Shown here one piece after another: positions 17,438 through 26,194 of a DNA stretch of 64,000 nt. The position numbers were made by a program, and so were the translations under genes. The stretch lies in contig JAFRJM010000006.1 of assembly GCA_017432285.1 (NCBI GenBank), positions 124,001 to 188,000 of the forward strand. The letters run 5' to 3'. The stretch's first letter is position 1; each line of letters opens with the position of its first letter. Source of the stretch: Oscillospiraceae bacterium. Lineage in GTDB: Bacteria; Bacillota; Clostridia; Oscillospirales; Ruminococcaceae. Under the pieces are notes generated by a model. It saw nothing but the letters and a program-made list of their open reading frames with translations, did no database searches and was not told the DNA's origin.

Positions 17438-18277
17438 ATGAGAGAGTCTCAGCTTTCTATCGGCAACTATACATATCCGCTCCACTCATTCGATTATTTC
17501 CTTAACTCAATGGAAAGAATGGGTGTAAAGCAGATAGAGCTTTGGGCTGCAGAGCCGCACCTGTATTTTGGAGATTTTACTCTTACACAGGTTGAATCAC
17601 TTGGGAAAAAGATTGCCGATCATGGAATAAGTGTTAGCTGCGTTACACCTGAGCAATGTGATTATCCGATAAATATTTGTGCTTCTAACAAAAATGAGAG
17701 GCGCAGGAGTATTGATTATTTCAAGCGTGCTATAGAAGTCGCAGAAGTGCTCAATGCACCAAAGGCATTCCTTACTGCTGGACGCCATGTTCATGATGAG
17801 AGCAGGGAGGACGCTTATCTTAGAGGCGTTGACTCTCTGAAGGAACTCGTTAATTATGCGAAATATAAAGGAATCTATCTTGTGATAGAGGTTAATCCTT
17901 TTGAACTGGAAGTTCCCAATAACGCAGCAGGGCTTAAGAAGCTTCTGGATGATGTTGACGGCGGCGATTGGCTGCTGCCTGTTTGGGACATAGATTGCGC
18001 AGCACGAAGCGGCGAGTGGGGAGAAGATTTCGTAAGACTTTTTGGTAACAGACTTGGGAACGTGCATTTCTCCGACGGAGTCTGTGAGCACTACAAGGGA
18101 CACATAGTTCCTGGAGACGGAACACTTCCGCTGACTCATTGTCTGGAGATACTGGACCAGGCTGGGTATGAAAACACTATTGCTGTAGAGGTCATGAATT
18201 CCAGATACAATGAAGATCCTGATACTGCTATCCAAAGGACTTTGGATTGGTTCAGGGATTATATGGATAAACATTGA
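17438..18277 (+). CDS. FrlC-like sugar epimerase/isomerase, paralog 1
   Basis: 279 residues, xylose-isomerase-type TIM barrel. The four metal ligands expected in the family are visible: Glu in VIEVNP, Asp in WDIDC, His in GNVHFSDG and Glu in VEVMNSRY. FrlC of E. coli interconverts psicoselysine and fructoselysine. Paralog 2 follows immediately and shares the N-terminal SxGNYTYPxHSF motif and the VTPEQCxYPIN segment, so the pair arose by duplication. RBS AGGAGGAG. It acts in the cytoplasm and probably feeds the kinase or SIS enzymes. Confidence 0.78.
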   Translation: MRESQLSIGNYTYPLHSFDYFLNSMERMGVKQIELWAAEPHLYFGDFTLTQVESLGKKIADHGISVSCVTPEQCDYPINICASNKNERRRSIDYFKRAIEVAEVLNAPKAFLTAGRHVHDESREDAYLRGVDSLKELVNYAKYKGIYLVIEVNPFELEVPNNAAGLKKLLDDVDGGDWLLPVWDIDCAARSGEWGEDFVRLFGNRLGNVHFSDGVCEHYKGHIVPGDGTLPLTHCLEILDQAGYENTIAVEVMNSRYNEDPDTAIQRTLDWFRDYMDKH

Positions 18278-18289
18278 GGAGGAAGTACG

Positions 18290-19129
18290 ATGAGAAAAGA
18301 GCAGTTTTCCGTTGGTAACTATACTTATCCGCATCACTCATTTGAGTTTTTCCTCAATTCAATGAACAGGATCGGCATAGAAACGATCGAAATATGGGGA
18401 GCGACACCTCATATCCATTTTGAGGATTTCACTCTTGCAGAGGCTGATCAGTTTAACAGGCAGATAAAGGCTCACGGACTGAAGGTCTGTTGCGTAACTC
18501 CTGAACAGTGTATGTATCCCATCAATCTCGGTTCATCTAATCCGGACACAAGACGCCGCAGTATCGATGTGTTCAAGAAGGCTGTTGACCTTGCCACTGT
18601 TGTTGGGGCTGAAAAAGCTCTCTGTACTTCCGGGCATCGTCTATATGATGAGGATGCCGATGAGTGCTGGAAAAGATGCGTAGACTCGTACAAAGAACTG
18701 GCTTCTTATGCAAAGAGCAGGGGAGTATGTATGGTTCTTGAGCCTTTGACCAGAAAAGGAATAGACCTGATCGTATATGCTGCTGAAGAGAAAAGAATGC
18801 TGGACGATGTAAATGATTATGACGGCATCAAGGCGATGATCGATACAGATGAATCATTCCGTGTTGATGAGTATCCGAAGCATTTTACGGATCTTTTCGA
18901 CAATGACCAGTTCGGACATGTACATATCGTTGATGGAATGCCCGGAGGACATCTCGCTCTTGGGGACGGTCTTCTCGATGTTGACCGCTGTTTCCAGGAT
19001 CTGAAGGATGTTGATTATCAGGGATATATGACGTTGGAAGTGATGAATCCGAGGTATTATGATGATCCGGAAGCTGCGGTAAAACAAAGCTATGATTATT
19101 ATCTCGATTGGCTGAAGAGAACAGAGTGA
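18290..19129 (+). CDS. FrlC-like sugar epimerase/isomerase, paralog 2
   Basis: 279 residues, the same length as paralog 1 and clearly homologous throughout. Metal ligands are MVLEPLT, AMIDTDE, HVHIVDG and TLEVMNPRYYD. Differences from paralog 1 cluster in barrel loops around residues 120-190 (it has LTRKGIDLIVYAAEEK where paralog 1 has NPFELEVPNNAAG), suggesting another aglycone or sugar. GAGGAGGAAG precedes the ATG. It is 12 bp from paralog 1 and 15 bp from SIS1. Confidence 0.78.
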   Translation: MRKEQFSVGNYTYPHHSFEFFLNSMNRIGIETIEIWGATPHIHFEDFTLAEADQFNRQIKAHGLKVCCVTPEQCMYPINLGSSNPDTRRRSIDVFKKAVDLATVVGAEKALCTSGHRLYDEDADECWKRCVDSYKELASYAKSRGVCMVLEPLTRKGIDLIVYAAEEKRMLDDVNDYDGIKAMIDTDESFRVDEYPKHFTDLFDNDQFGHVHIVDGMPGGHLALGDGLLDVDRCFQDLKDVDYQGYMTLEVMNPRYYDDPEAAVKQSYDYYLDWLKRTE

Positions 19130-19144
19130 GGAAAGGAAACAGGA

Positions 19145-20161
19145 ATGTTTGATATCGATCTTACCCATTACACAGAAGTGGTTGACAAAGCGCTTGCTTT
19201 GCGACCGGAGATAGAGAGAGCAGTTGATAAGATCTGTGAGGAAGGTTATTCCAATATCTTCTTTATAGGATGCGGCGGAACCTATGCTCATTCGCTGCCG
19301 ATGATGTACTGGCTAGACAGTACCTCGAAAAAAGTAGAGGCTTATTCTGTTATAGCAGCTGAATTCATGGCGATGGGGCACAAGAAATTCTCCAAAGATT
19401 CTGTATGCGTCTTTTCTACCAGATCAGGAAACACAAAGGAGATCGTGGCTGCTGCAAAGTTCTGTAAAGATGCTGGTGCACGCACATTGGTTTATGTGTC
19501 CAATGATGATACTCCAGTATGCGAATACGCAGATTACAAATTCTTCAGTCCTGCTGAAGATCCGAATCTTTGTGAGGCAATCTACTCATATACGATCACT
19601 CTTCTGGCACGTTTCATGAAAAATGCTGGTGAATTTGACAGATACGATCTTTTGGTCGACGGAATGGCAAAACTCACCCCTTATTTGATCCGTGCAAAGG
19701 AGCAGTATGATCCTATATGTCAGGAACTGGCAAAGAAGTTCAAAGATGTGGATTACCACATGATCGTAGGCGGGGGCATGCTGTGGGGAGAAGCGTATGA
19801 CTACGCTATGTGCATTCTTGAAGAGATGCAGTGGATCAAGACCAAATCCATTCATGCATGTGAATTCTTCCACGGAACGCTTGAGCTTGTAGAAGAAGAT
19901 ACCCATGTCATGCTGTTTTATGGTGAGGACGAGACACGGGAACTGATGGACAGGGTATACAGGTTTGTAACGAATGTCAGCAAAGAAGTGACGGTTTTCG
20001 ATACTAAGACAGTGGAATTGCCGTTTGACGATGCAGAATGCAGAAAGATCCTCTCACCAATGGTCATCTATGCCATGACAGAAAGACTGTCCGCGCATCT
20101 TGCCCAAGAACGCAATCATCCGCTGACTGTAAGAAGATATTACCGACAGTTTGATTACTGA
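19145..20161 (+). CDS. SIS-domain protein 1, FrlB-like deglycase candidate
   Basis: 338 residues with two SIS subdomains. The phosphosugar-binding loops are FIGCGGTYAHSL (about 36-47) and STRSGNTKE (about 94). The presumed active-site motif is ACEFFHGTLE (about 237-246) and the conserved C-terminus is RRYYRQFDY. FrlB/FraB enzymes of this group split a 6-phosphofructosamine into glucose 6-phosphate and an amino acid or amine. It ends the kinase operon, with a terminator 26 bp later. It is the most divergent member of the SIS1-SIS4 set. Activity is inferred from family and context. Confidence 0.75.
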   Translation: MFDIDLTHYTEVVDKALALRPEIERAVDKICEEGYSNIFFIGCGGTYAHSLPMMYWLDSTSKKVEAYSVIAAEFMAMGHKKFSKDSVCVFSTRSGNTKEIVAAAKFCKDAGARTLVYVSNDDTPVCEYADYKFFSPAEDPNLCEAIYSYTITLLARFMKNAGEFDRYDLLVDGMAKLTPYLIRAKEQYDPICQELAKKFKDVDYHMIVGGGMLWGEAYDYAMCILEEMQWIKTKSIHACEFFHGTLELVEEDTHVMLFYGEDETRELMDRVYRFVTNVSKEVTVFDTKTVELPFDDAECRKILSPMVIYAMTERLSAHLAQERNHPLTVRRYYRQFDY

Positions 20162-20187
20162 TCATCGATTTTGTGATAGATATCTCA

Positions 20188-20216
20188 AGAACCGGGTGTG
20201 TTCCCGGTTCTTTTTT
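20188..20216 (+). terminator. Terminator of the kinase-epimerase-SIS1 operon
   Basis: AGAACCGGG / CCCGGTTCT hairpin, 6-nt loop, then a run of U. It separates SIS1 from the SIS2-SIS5 operon. Confidence 0.88.
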
Positions 20217-20271
20217 GTAGCAAAAAGAAAGAAACTAAAAAAAATTTTTTGACATAACATCATAAGAGGTA

Positions 20272-20302
20272 TTGATTTATGGTTATATAACGTTATATAA
20301 TG
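20272..20302 (+). promoter_or_regulatory. Promoter with palindromic operator, SIS2-SIS5 operon
   Basis: TTGATT (20272-20277), 18-nt spacer, TATAAT (20296-20301). A perfect 18-bp palindrome TTATATAACGTTATATAA occupies 20283-20300. It covers the spacer and most of the -10, so a bound regulator would block RNA polymerase. The right part, CGTTATATAATG, is identical to the site at 30248-30259. Confidence 0.7.
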
Positions 20303-20358
20303 TTTCCAGCGGAAACAAGAAATAAACAAATTCAGATTATTAGTGAGGTAGAAAGGTA

Positions 20359-21345
20359 ATGGCAACACTTAAAGAAGCTTTTGCAGCGCTTCCTGAGTTT
20401 CGCAAACAGCTGGAAGAATTGCTTGATAAGGAGCTGGAGAGCGGCCTTAAGAACATCTTCCTGGTGGGTACGGGCGGAACATATAGTTATGCGCTTCCTA
20501 TGACTTATTTTGCAAAGAAGACTTCAGATTTTCCGATATATGCAGAGAACGGAAAAGAACTGATGACTAATCAGCACAAACAGCTTGGAAAAGGATCTCT
20601 GTGTTTTTATTGCTCTGCAACCGGCAATACAAAGGATATCCTTCAGGCTATGGAGTACACACGAAGCAAAGGTGCCCATAACCTTGCAGTAGTGAGTGTT
20701 GAAGAGAACCCGATGAAGCCTCTCGCAGACTACAACTTTGTGGTCGAAGGCGGATCAGCTATGTATATGACATTTATGCTTCTGATCATGACTTATGTCT
20801 TTAACAAAAAAGGTGAATTCCCGAGGTACAAAGAGTTTGCAGATCAGCTGCTCGAGTGTGGTGAAGCATTCGACAAGGCTCGTGAGCTTAAGAACAATGA
20901 CTGCATTTATCATGCAGCTCGCAACTGCTTTGCTCCTTTCCATTTCCTCGTTGGTGCAGGAGCTACATACGGTGAGGCTTACTGCTTCGGTATGTGCCTG
21001 ATGGAAGAGATGCTTTGGATGAAGACAAAGATCATCAATGCCGCTGAGTTCTTCCATGGTGCTATCGAGCTTGTTGAGAAAGATACACCTTGCATCCTTT
21101 TCAAAGGTGATGATGAAGTGTCCCGTCCGTTAGTTGACAGAGTCGAGAACTTCCTCAAACCCCTGACAGATGAGGTCATCGTATTCGATACAAAAGAAGT
21201 TGAACTTCCTCTGGACAAAGAATTCCGTGAACTGGTCACCCCGATCGTCGCTTCTTGCCTCGTCGGGCCACTCAGCAAAGCTTTCTCAGTTGAGCGCAAC
21301 CACGATCTGTCTGTAAGACGTTATTATCGTCAGATGGAATATTAA
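20359..21345 (+). CDS. SIS-domain protein 2, FrlB-like deglycase candidate
   Basis: 328 residues. Loops GTGGTYSYAL (about 36) and CSATGNTKD (about 90), active-site-type motif NAAEFFHGAIE (about 228) and C-terminus RNHDLSVRRYYRQMEY. It shares these with SIS3 and SIS4, which follow directly, so the three form a tandem paralog set. It is first in a four-gene operon, with GTGAGGTAGAAAGGTA before the ATG. It probably acts on the phosphorylated product of the kinase. Substrate is unknown. Confidence 0.75.
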   Translation: MATLKEAFAALPEFRKQLEELLDKELESGLKNIFLVGTGGTYSYALPMTYFAKKTSDFPIYAENGKELMTNQHKQLGKGSLCFYCSATGNTKDILQAMEYTRSKGAHNLAVVSVEENPMKPLADYNFVVEGGSAMYMTFMLLIMTYVFNKKGEFPRYKEFADQLLECGEAFDKARELKNNDCIYHAARNCFAPFHFLVGAGATYGEAYCFGMCLMEEMLWMKTKIINAAEFFHGAIELVEKDTPCILFKGDDEVSRPLVDRVENFLKPLTDEVIVFDTKEVELPLDKEFRELVTPIVASCLVGPLSKAFSVERNHDLSVRRYYRQMEY

Positions 21346-21383
21346 TCGGTAATTAACTACACATAAATAGAAAGGAATAAACA

Positions 21384-22358
21384 ATGTCTGTCGAAAATTT
21401 TGCAAAATTCCCGGAATACCTGAAGAAGATCGAAGAAGTTGTAGATAAAGAGTATGAAAACGGCCTTAAAAACATTTTTTACGTAGGTACCGGCGGAACA
21501 TATTCTACAGGTATGCCGTTCAAATATTTTGCGGATCAGCTTTCTGATATGCCTGTTTTTAATGAAAATGCCATGGAGCTTATGCAAATGAATCATAAGC
21601 AGCTTGGGAAAGGTTCGCTCTGTATCTGGACTTCCAACACCGGTAACACAAAAGATGTTCTCAGAGGAATGGAGTATACACGCAGCAAAGGCGCACACAA
21701 TCTTGCTCTGGTTGCTGCAAAAGAAAGTCCGATGGAACCTCTTGCAGATTATTTCTTTGTTGAAGTACCGCACGAAATTACATCTGCTTTGGTATTCTTT
21801 GCTGAGTTGCGTGCTTTCAACAGACGTGGCGAGTTTCCTCAATACGAGAGATTCGCTGATCAGTTCGCTAAAAGTGGCGAGGCCATCGAGAATGCTGAGA
21901 AAGTATATAACTCAAGAAGCATTTATTATGCAGCGAGAAATTCATTTGCTCCCTTCCACTTTGTAGTAGGCGCAGGAGCGACATACGGATGTGCTTATTG
22001 TTGGGGAATGTGCATTATGGAGGAGATGCAGTGGATGCACACCAAGATCATCAATGCTGCTGAATTCTTCCATGGAGCTATTGAACTTGTAGAAAAAGAT
22101 ACACCTTGCATTTTGTTTAAAGGTGAAGATGGCGGACGTGAGCTTGTAGAGCGTGTCGAACGTTTTCTGGCTCCTCTTACAAAAGAAGTTCTTGTATTTG
22201 ATACCAAAGAAATAGAGCTTCCGGTTGATGATGAGTTCCGTCCCTATATGACTCCTATCCTTTCAGATGTTATGTCATTCTCTTTGGCAAAACCGTTTGA
22301 AGTAGAAAGGAATCATGACTTGAATGTCAGACGTTACTATCGTCAGATGGAATATTAA
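21384..22358 (+). CDS. SIS-domain protein 3, FrlB-like deglycase candidate
   Basis: 324 residues, very close to SIS4: equal length, the same start MSxENFAKFxEYLKKIEE, the same KDTPxILxKGEDGGRELVERVERF block and the same RRYYRQMEY end. The likeness extends into the upstream spacer, where AAAGGAATAAACAATGTCT occurs before both genes. This shows that the duplicated unit included the ribosome binding site. Divergence is concentrated at about residues 125-180, the region between the two SIS halves, and would be the place to look for substrate change. Confidence 0.75.
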   Translation: MSVENFAKFPEYLKKIEEVVDKEYENGLKNIFYVGTGGTYSTGMPFKYFADQLSDMPVFNENAMELMQMNHKQLGKGSLCIWTSNTGNTKDVLRGMEYTRSKGAHNLALVAAKESPMEPLADYFFVEVPHEITSALVFFAELRAFNRRGEFPQYERFADQFAKSGEAIENAEKVYNSRSIYYAARNSFAPFHFVVGAGATYGCAYCWGMCIMEEMQWMHTKIINAAEFFHGAIELVEKDTPCILFKGEDGGRELVERVERFLAPLTKEVLVFDTKEIELPVDDEFRPYMTPILSDVMSFSLAKPFEVERNHDLNVRRYYRQMEY

Positions 22359-22405
22359 TCGGTAATAACTCACAAACATAAAAAACATATAGAAAGGAAT
22401 AAACA

Positions 22406-23380
22406 ATGTCTCTCGAAAATTTTGCAAAATTCTCAGAGTATCTGAAGAAGATTGAAGAGATCGTTGACAAAGAACTCGAAAACGGACTGAAGAACATTTT
22501 CTACGTCGGAACAGGCGGAACATATTCTTACGGTATGCCTTTCAAATACTATGCAGATCAGCTTTCTGATATGCCTGTATACAATGAGGCAGCTCCCGAG
22601 CTTGTTCACATGAATCACAAGCAGCTTGGTAAAGACTCTCTCTGCATCTGGACATCTGCTACAGGTAACACCAAAGATATCCTCAATGCAATGGAGTATA
22701 CACGCAGCAAAGGCGCACACAACCTTGCTCTCGTTGAAGCAAAAGAAAGCCCGATGGAGCCCTTGGCGGATGATTTCTTCGCTGAAGTTCCCGGTGAGAT
22801 CATGCATCCTCTTATTTTCTTCGCAGAGCTCCGTGCATTCTACAAACGCGGCGAGTTCCCGAAATATGAGAAACTCGTTGAGCAGTTCTCAAACTGCGGA
22901 GAAGCATTTGAAAATGCTCCTAAGCTTTACAATTCCCGCAGCATATACTATGCAGCTCGCACTTATGATGCTCCTTTCCATTTCGTGGTCGGCGCTGGTG
23001 CCACATTCGGAACAGCGTATTGCTGGGGAATGTGTGTTATGGAAGAGATGCAGTGGATGCATACAAAGATCATCAACGCTGCTGAATTCTTCCATGGCGC
23101 TATCGAGCTTACTGAGAAGGACACTCCTTTTATCCTTGTCAAAGGTGAAGATGGCGGACGTGAGCTTGTTGAACGCGTAGAGCGTTTCATTGCTCCTCTC
23201 ACAAAGGAAGTCATCGTATTTGACACAAAAGAGATTGAACTCCCAGTTGATGATGAATTCCGTCCGTTGCTCTCCTCTCTCTTGGCAGATGCCGTTGTAT
23301 ACACAATGATGAAGCCGTTTGAAGTAGAGAGAAACCATGACCTTAAAGTGAGACGCTACTATCGTCAGATGGAGTATTAA
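22406..23380 (+). CDS. SIS-domain protein 4, FrlB-like deglycase candidate
   Basis: 324 residues, the closest paralog of SIS3. Loops are GTGGTYSYGM and TSATGNTKD, active-site-type motif NAAEFFHGAIE, C-terminus RNHDLKVRRYYRQMEY. It is separated from SIS3 by 47 bp and from SIS5 by 69 bp that hold a strong hairpin. All key motifs are intact, so this is a working gene and not a decaying copy. Confidence 0.75.
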   Translation: MSLENFAKFSEYLKKIEEIVDKELENGLKNIFYVGTGGTYSYGMPFKYYADQLSDMPVYNEAAPELVHMNHKQLGKDSLCIWTSATGNTKDILNAMEYTRSKGAHNLALVEAKESPMEPLADDFFAEVPGEIMHPLIFFAELRAFYKRGEFPKYEKLVEQFSNCGEAFENAPKLYNSRSIYYAARTYDAPFHFVVGAGATFGTAYCWGMCVMEEMQWMHTKIINAAEFFHGAIELTEKDTPFILVKGEDGGRELVERVERFIAPLTKEVIVFDTKEIELPVDDEFRPLLSSLLADAVVYTMMKPFEVERNHDLKVRRYYRQMEY

Positions 23381-23403
23381 TACCGTTAGTTTGTTTTTCT
23401 TTA

Positions 23404-23430
23404 CTGCCGGGGAGGACAGCTCCCCGGCAG
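23404..23430 (+). other. Intercistronic stem-loop without U tract
   Basis: CTGCCGGGGAG / CTCCCCGGCAG, an 11-bp perfect stem with loop GACAG, between SIS4 and SIS5. The downstream sequence is AAAGAGAGGG, so it is not an intrinsic terminator. It may stabilise the upstream message or partly uncouple SIS5 expression. Confidence 0.6.
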
Positions 23431-23449
23431 CAAAGAGAGGGTAGAGACC

Positions 23450-24442
23450 ATGAAAGTCACAAATCTTGCAGAAGTAAAAGAAATGATCGGCCGTGTCGTT
23501 GATGGCGGAAAGGCCAGCGGCGGTTTTAATAACGTTGTGTTCCTGGCATGCGGAGGATCTCATGCATGCTTTGGCATCGGTGAGTATTTCCTGAGAAAAG
23601 AGTCCAAGAAACTATCTGTTTACAACATTACTGCAAATGAATTCAACTGTGTTCAGCCTGCATCTTTTGGCAAACAGAGCCTCGTTTTCTGCATGTCTCT
23701 TAGCGGAAAAACACCGGAGACATTGAATGCGGCAAAACTGGCAAAAGAGAAAGGAGCTACTGTAGTCGCTCTTGTTGCTGAAGAAGATGCTCCTTTAGCT
23801 GCAGTAGCAGACGAAGTCGCATATTACGGCATAGAGATTGGCAACACAGCTGATGTACAGAATCAGTATGTTGTTCTTGCGCTTGCAAATGAATTTCTTA
23901 ATCAAACAGAAGGATATGACAAATACGGCGATATGATGACCGGGTTTTCAAGGATCATCGATGTCTGTGAGAATGCTAAGAAAAAGGTGCAGAAGCGTGC
24001 AATGCAGTTTGGCGTTGACCATAAGGATGAGCCGGTTGTTTATACTCTTGGTAGCGGCCCCAACTATGATGTCGCTTATATGATGAGTATTTGCATGCTC
24101 ATGGAGATGGAATGGGTTCATTCTTCATCAATACATTGTGCTGAGTTTTTCCATGGACCGTTTGAAGTAACAGATCCTGACGTACCGTTCATTATGTTTG
24201 AAGGAGTAGGTCCTACAAGATGCTTGGACGAGAGAGCTTTGAGATTTGTACGTAATTATGGGAAAAAGTTAACTCTCATAGATGCTAAAGAACTTGGCAT
24301 TGATACGTTGGATGAGAATGTAGTTGAATTCTTCTGCCCTGTGCTTTTGTGGACAGTAGCTCTGGAGTACTCTGAAGGGCTTGCTCAGGCGAAGAAGCAT
24401 CCTCTCCTTATGCGCAGATATATGGGGAAAGTAGATTATTGA
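23450..24442 (+). CDS. SIS-domain protein 5, FrlB-like deglycase candidate
   Basis: 330 residues, clearly a different subfamily from SIS2-SIS4. Loops are FLACGGSHACFG (about 30) and SLSGKTPE (about 85), with motif HCAEFFHGPFEVTDPDVPFIMF (about 228-249) and C-terminus KKHPLLMRRYMGKVDY. The HGPxE form is closer to what I recall for E. coli FrlB (EFRHGPLE) than the HGAIE of its neighbours. Last gene of the SIS2-SIS5 operon. RBS is AGAGAGGG. Confidence 0.75.
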   Translation: MKVTNLAEVKEMIGRVVDGGKASGGFNNVVFLACGGSHACFGIGEYFLRKESKKLSVYNITANEFNCVQPASFGKQSLVFCMSLSGKTPETLNAAKLAKEKGATVVALVAEEDAPLAAVADEVAYYGIEIGNTADVQNQYVVLALANEFLNQTEGYDKYGDMMTGFSRIIDVCENAKKKVQKRAMQFGVDHKDEPVVYTLGSGPNYDVAYMMSICMLMEMEWVHSSSIHCAEFFHGPFEVTDPDVPFIMFEGVGPTRCLDERALRFVRNYGKKLTLIDAKELGIDTLDENVVEFFCPVLLWTVALEYSEGLAQAKKHPLLMRRYMGKVDY

Positions 24443-24448
24443 TTTACT

Positions 24449-24480
24449 AAAGCTGTTCATAAACGATGGATAGCTTTTTC
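24449..24480 (+). terminator. Terminator of the SIS2-SIS5 operon
   Basis: AAAGCT...CAT / ATG...AGCTTT imperfect hairpin followed by TTTTC. Confidence 0.6.
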
Positions 24481-24621
24481 GTGTATATTTCTGTAACCAA
24501 AAAGTAACGAATTTTCCAGTAGATGAATACAATCTGATGTTGATTGTGCATACTACACAAAGATAACCTATAGGGGTTGAATAATGTATCAAAAATAGTC
24601 ATAATAAATGTGTATCTATAA

Positions 24622-24653
24622 CGATATATAACGAGCATAAGCGTTATAGAATG
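24622..24653. promoter_or_regulatory. Candidate operator pair upstream of the ABC importer
   Basis: CGATATATAACG (24622-24633) and CGTTATAGAATG (24642-24653), both variants of CGTTATATAACG, with centres 20 bp apart. TAGAAT inside the second copy could be the -10, as in the other two promoters with this site. The rest of 24481-24687 holds nothing I can name. Confidence 0.55.
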
Positions 24654-24687
24654 TTATGAATGAGAGATAGTAGAAGGGAAATGTGAT

Positions 24688-26160
24688 ATGAGCGAAGTTG
24701 TCCTTCAAATGAATCACGTCTCTAAGAACTTCGGCGGTGTCCATGCTTTGACTGATGTTAGTCTTACTCTTCATAAAGGCGAGGTTTTATGTCTGGTTGG
24801 AGAGAACGGCGCAGGAAAATCCACACTCATGAATGTTCTTACAGGTGTTGTTCAGCCCTCTTCAGGAGAGATCATACTCCATGGAGAGCCGGTAGTCATT
24901 AAGAACCCGTCAGATGCTTTCGCGAGAGGCATCAGTATCGTTCACCAGGAACTGGTACAGATGGGGAAATTAACAGTCGCAGAAAACATTTTTGCTGGTC
25001 GTCTACCAACTAAACATGGTCTTGTAGATTACGATCAGCTTTATAAGGACACTGAGGAGTTGATGGACAAGATCAACATTCACTTTGATCCTAAAGCAAA
25101 AGTTCGTCAGTTCAGCATTGCACAGTGCCAACTGATTGAGATCCTCAAAGCACTGTCTTATGATTCCTCAGTTATCGTTTTCGATGAGCCAACGGCAGCC
25201 TTAACCATTGATGAGTGCCAGATATTGTACGGAATTATCAAGGACCTGCAGGTACGCGGTGTTTCTGTCATATTTATCTCACACAGAATGGCAGATATTT
25301 ATGCAGTCGGTGAGAATGTCGCGGTTCTCAGAGACGGCAAAAACTCGGGGTACGGTGTTGTCAGTGAGCTTACAGAACAGCAGATAATTGCCATGATGGT
25401 CGGCCGTCATATGGAAGATCAGTATGGTGAGAAGCACAATGTTCCAGGTGATGTAGTACTTAAAGTCAGGAATCTCAAAAACAACCGGGTGCACGGTGTT
25501 AACTTCGATGTTCGTGCAGGTGAGGTTTTGGGTTTTGGTGGGCTTATCGGAGCAGGAAGAACTGAAATACTTCAAGCTATATTCGGGATAGATAAGTATG
25601 AAGGTGAAGTTGAACTGGACGGCAAACAGATCCATTGTAAGAGCCCGGAAGAAGCTATAAAACATGGAATATCCCTGGTTTCTGAAAACAGAAAAGACTA
25701 TGGACTTATCCTTAAACACGCAATTCTGAAAAATATAAGTCTCGGAATTCTTGATATGACCAGTAAACATGGGTTAGCTGACGCAAAGACAGAGAATGAA
25801 ACCGCTCAGGAATTCATGGACAAGCTCCAGATCAAAGCTACTGATGGCAATACAAAAGCTATGGCATTGTCTGGTGGTAACCAGCAGAAAGTTGTTATCG
25901 CAAGATGTCTGGCTTCCAAACCAAAAGTGCTGTTCTTAGATGAACCGACACGAGGAGTTGACGTTGGAGCTAAAGCAGAAATATACCGAATCATTGATGA
26001 TCTTGCCTGTCAGGGCGTTGCAATCGTTATGGTGTCTTCGGAACTTCCTGAATTGATTGCAATTAGTGACCGCATAATTGTCATGCGTGAAGGTGATCAG
26101 GTAGGTGAGATGCCTGCTAAGGAGGCCACTGAAGAAGGAATCATGGCCTTGTGTGTTTAA
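24688..26160 (+). CDS. Sugar ABC transporter ATP-binding protein, RbsA/CUT2 type
   Basis: 490 residues with two fused nucleotide-binding domains. The first has Walker A GENGAGKST (about 38), signature FSIAQCQLIEILKAL and Walker B VIVFDEPTAAL. The second has the degenerate Walker A GLIGAGRTEI usual for this class, signature LSGGNQQKVVIARCL and Walker B VLFLDEPTRG. Such proteins energise uptake of pentoses and similar small sugars without phosphorylating them. That fits a pathway needing a cytoplasmic kinase. Starts an ABC operon with its own operator-like sites. Confidence 0.9.
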   Translation: MSEVVLQMNHVSKNFGGVHALTDVSLTLHKGEVLCLVGENGAGKSTLMNVLTGVVQPSSGEIILHGEPVVIKNPSDAFARGISIVHQELVQMGKLTVAENIFAGRLPTKHGLVDYDQLYKDTEELMDKINIHFDPKAKVRQFSIAQCQLIEILKALSYDSSVIVFDEPTAALTIDECQILYGIIKDLQVRGVSVIFISHRMADIYAVGENVAVLRDGKNSGYGVVSELTEQQIIAMMVGRHMEDQYGEKHNVPGDVVLKVRNLKNNRVHGVNFDVRAGEVLGFGGLIGAGRTEILQAIFGIDKYEGEVELDGKQIHCKSPEEAIKHGISLVSENRKDYGLILKHAILKNISLGILDMTSKHGLADAKTENETAQEFMDKLQIKATDGNTKAMALSGGNQQKVVIARCLASKPKVLFLDEPTRGVDVGAKAEIYRIIDDLACQGVAIVMVSSELPELIAISDRIIVMREGDQVGEMPAKEATEEGIMALCV

Positions 26161-26194
26161 TTCTTAATGAAATAAGAGAAAGGAAATGCGAACC

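Noticed and set aside
20359..23380. SIS2-SIS4 as an assembly duplication
   Set aside because: The copies differ at many codons and in spacers, all are intact, and flanking genes are unique.
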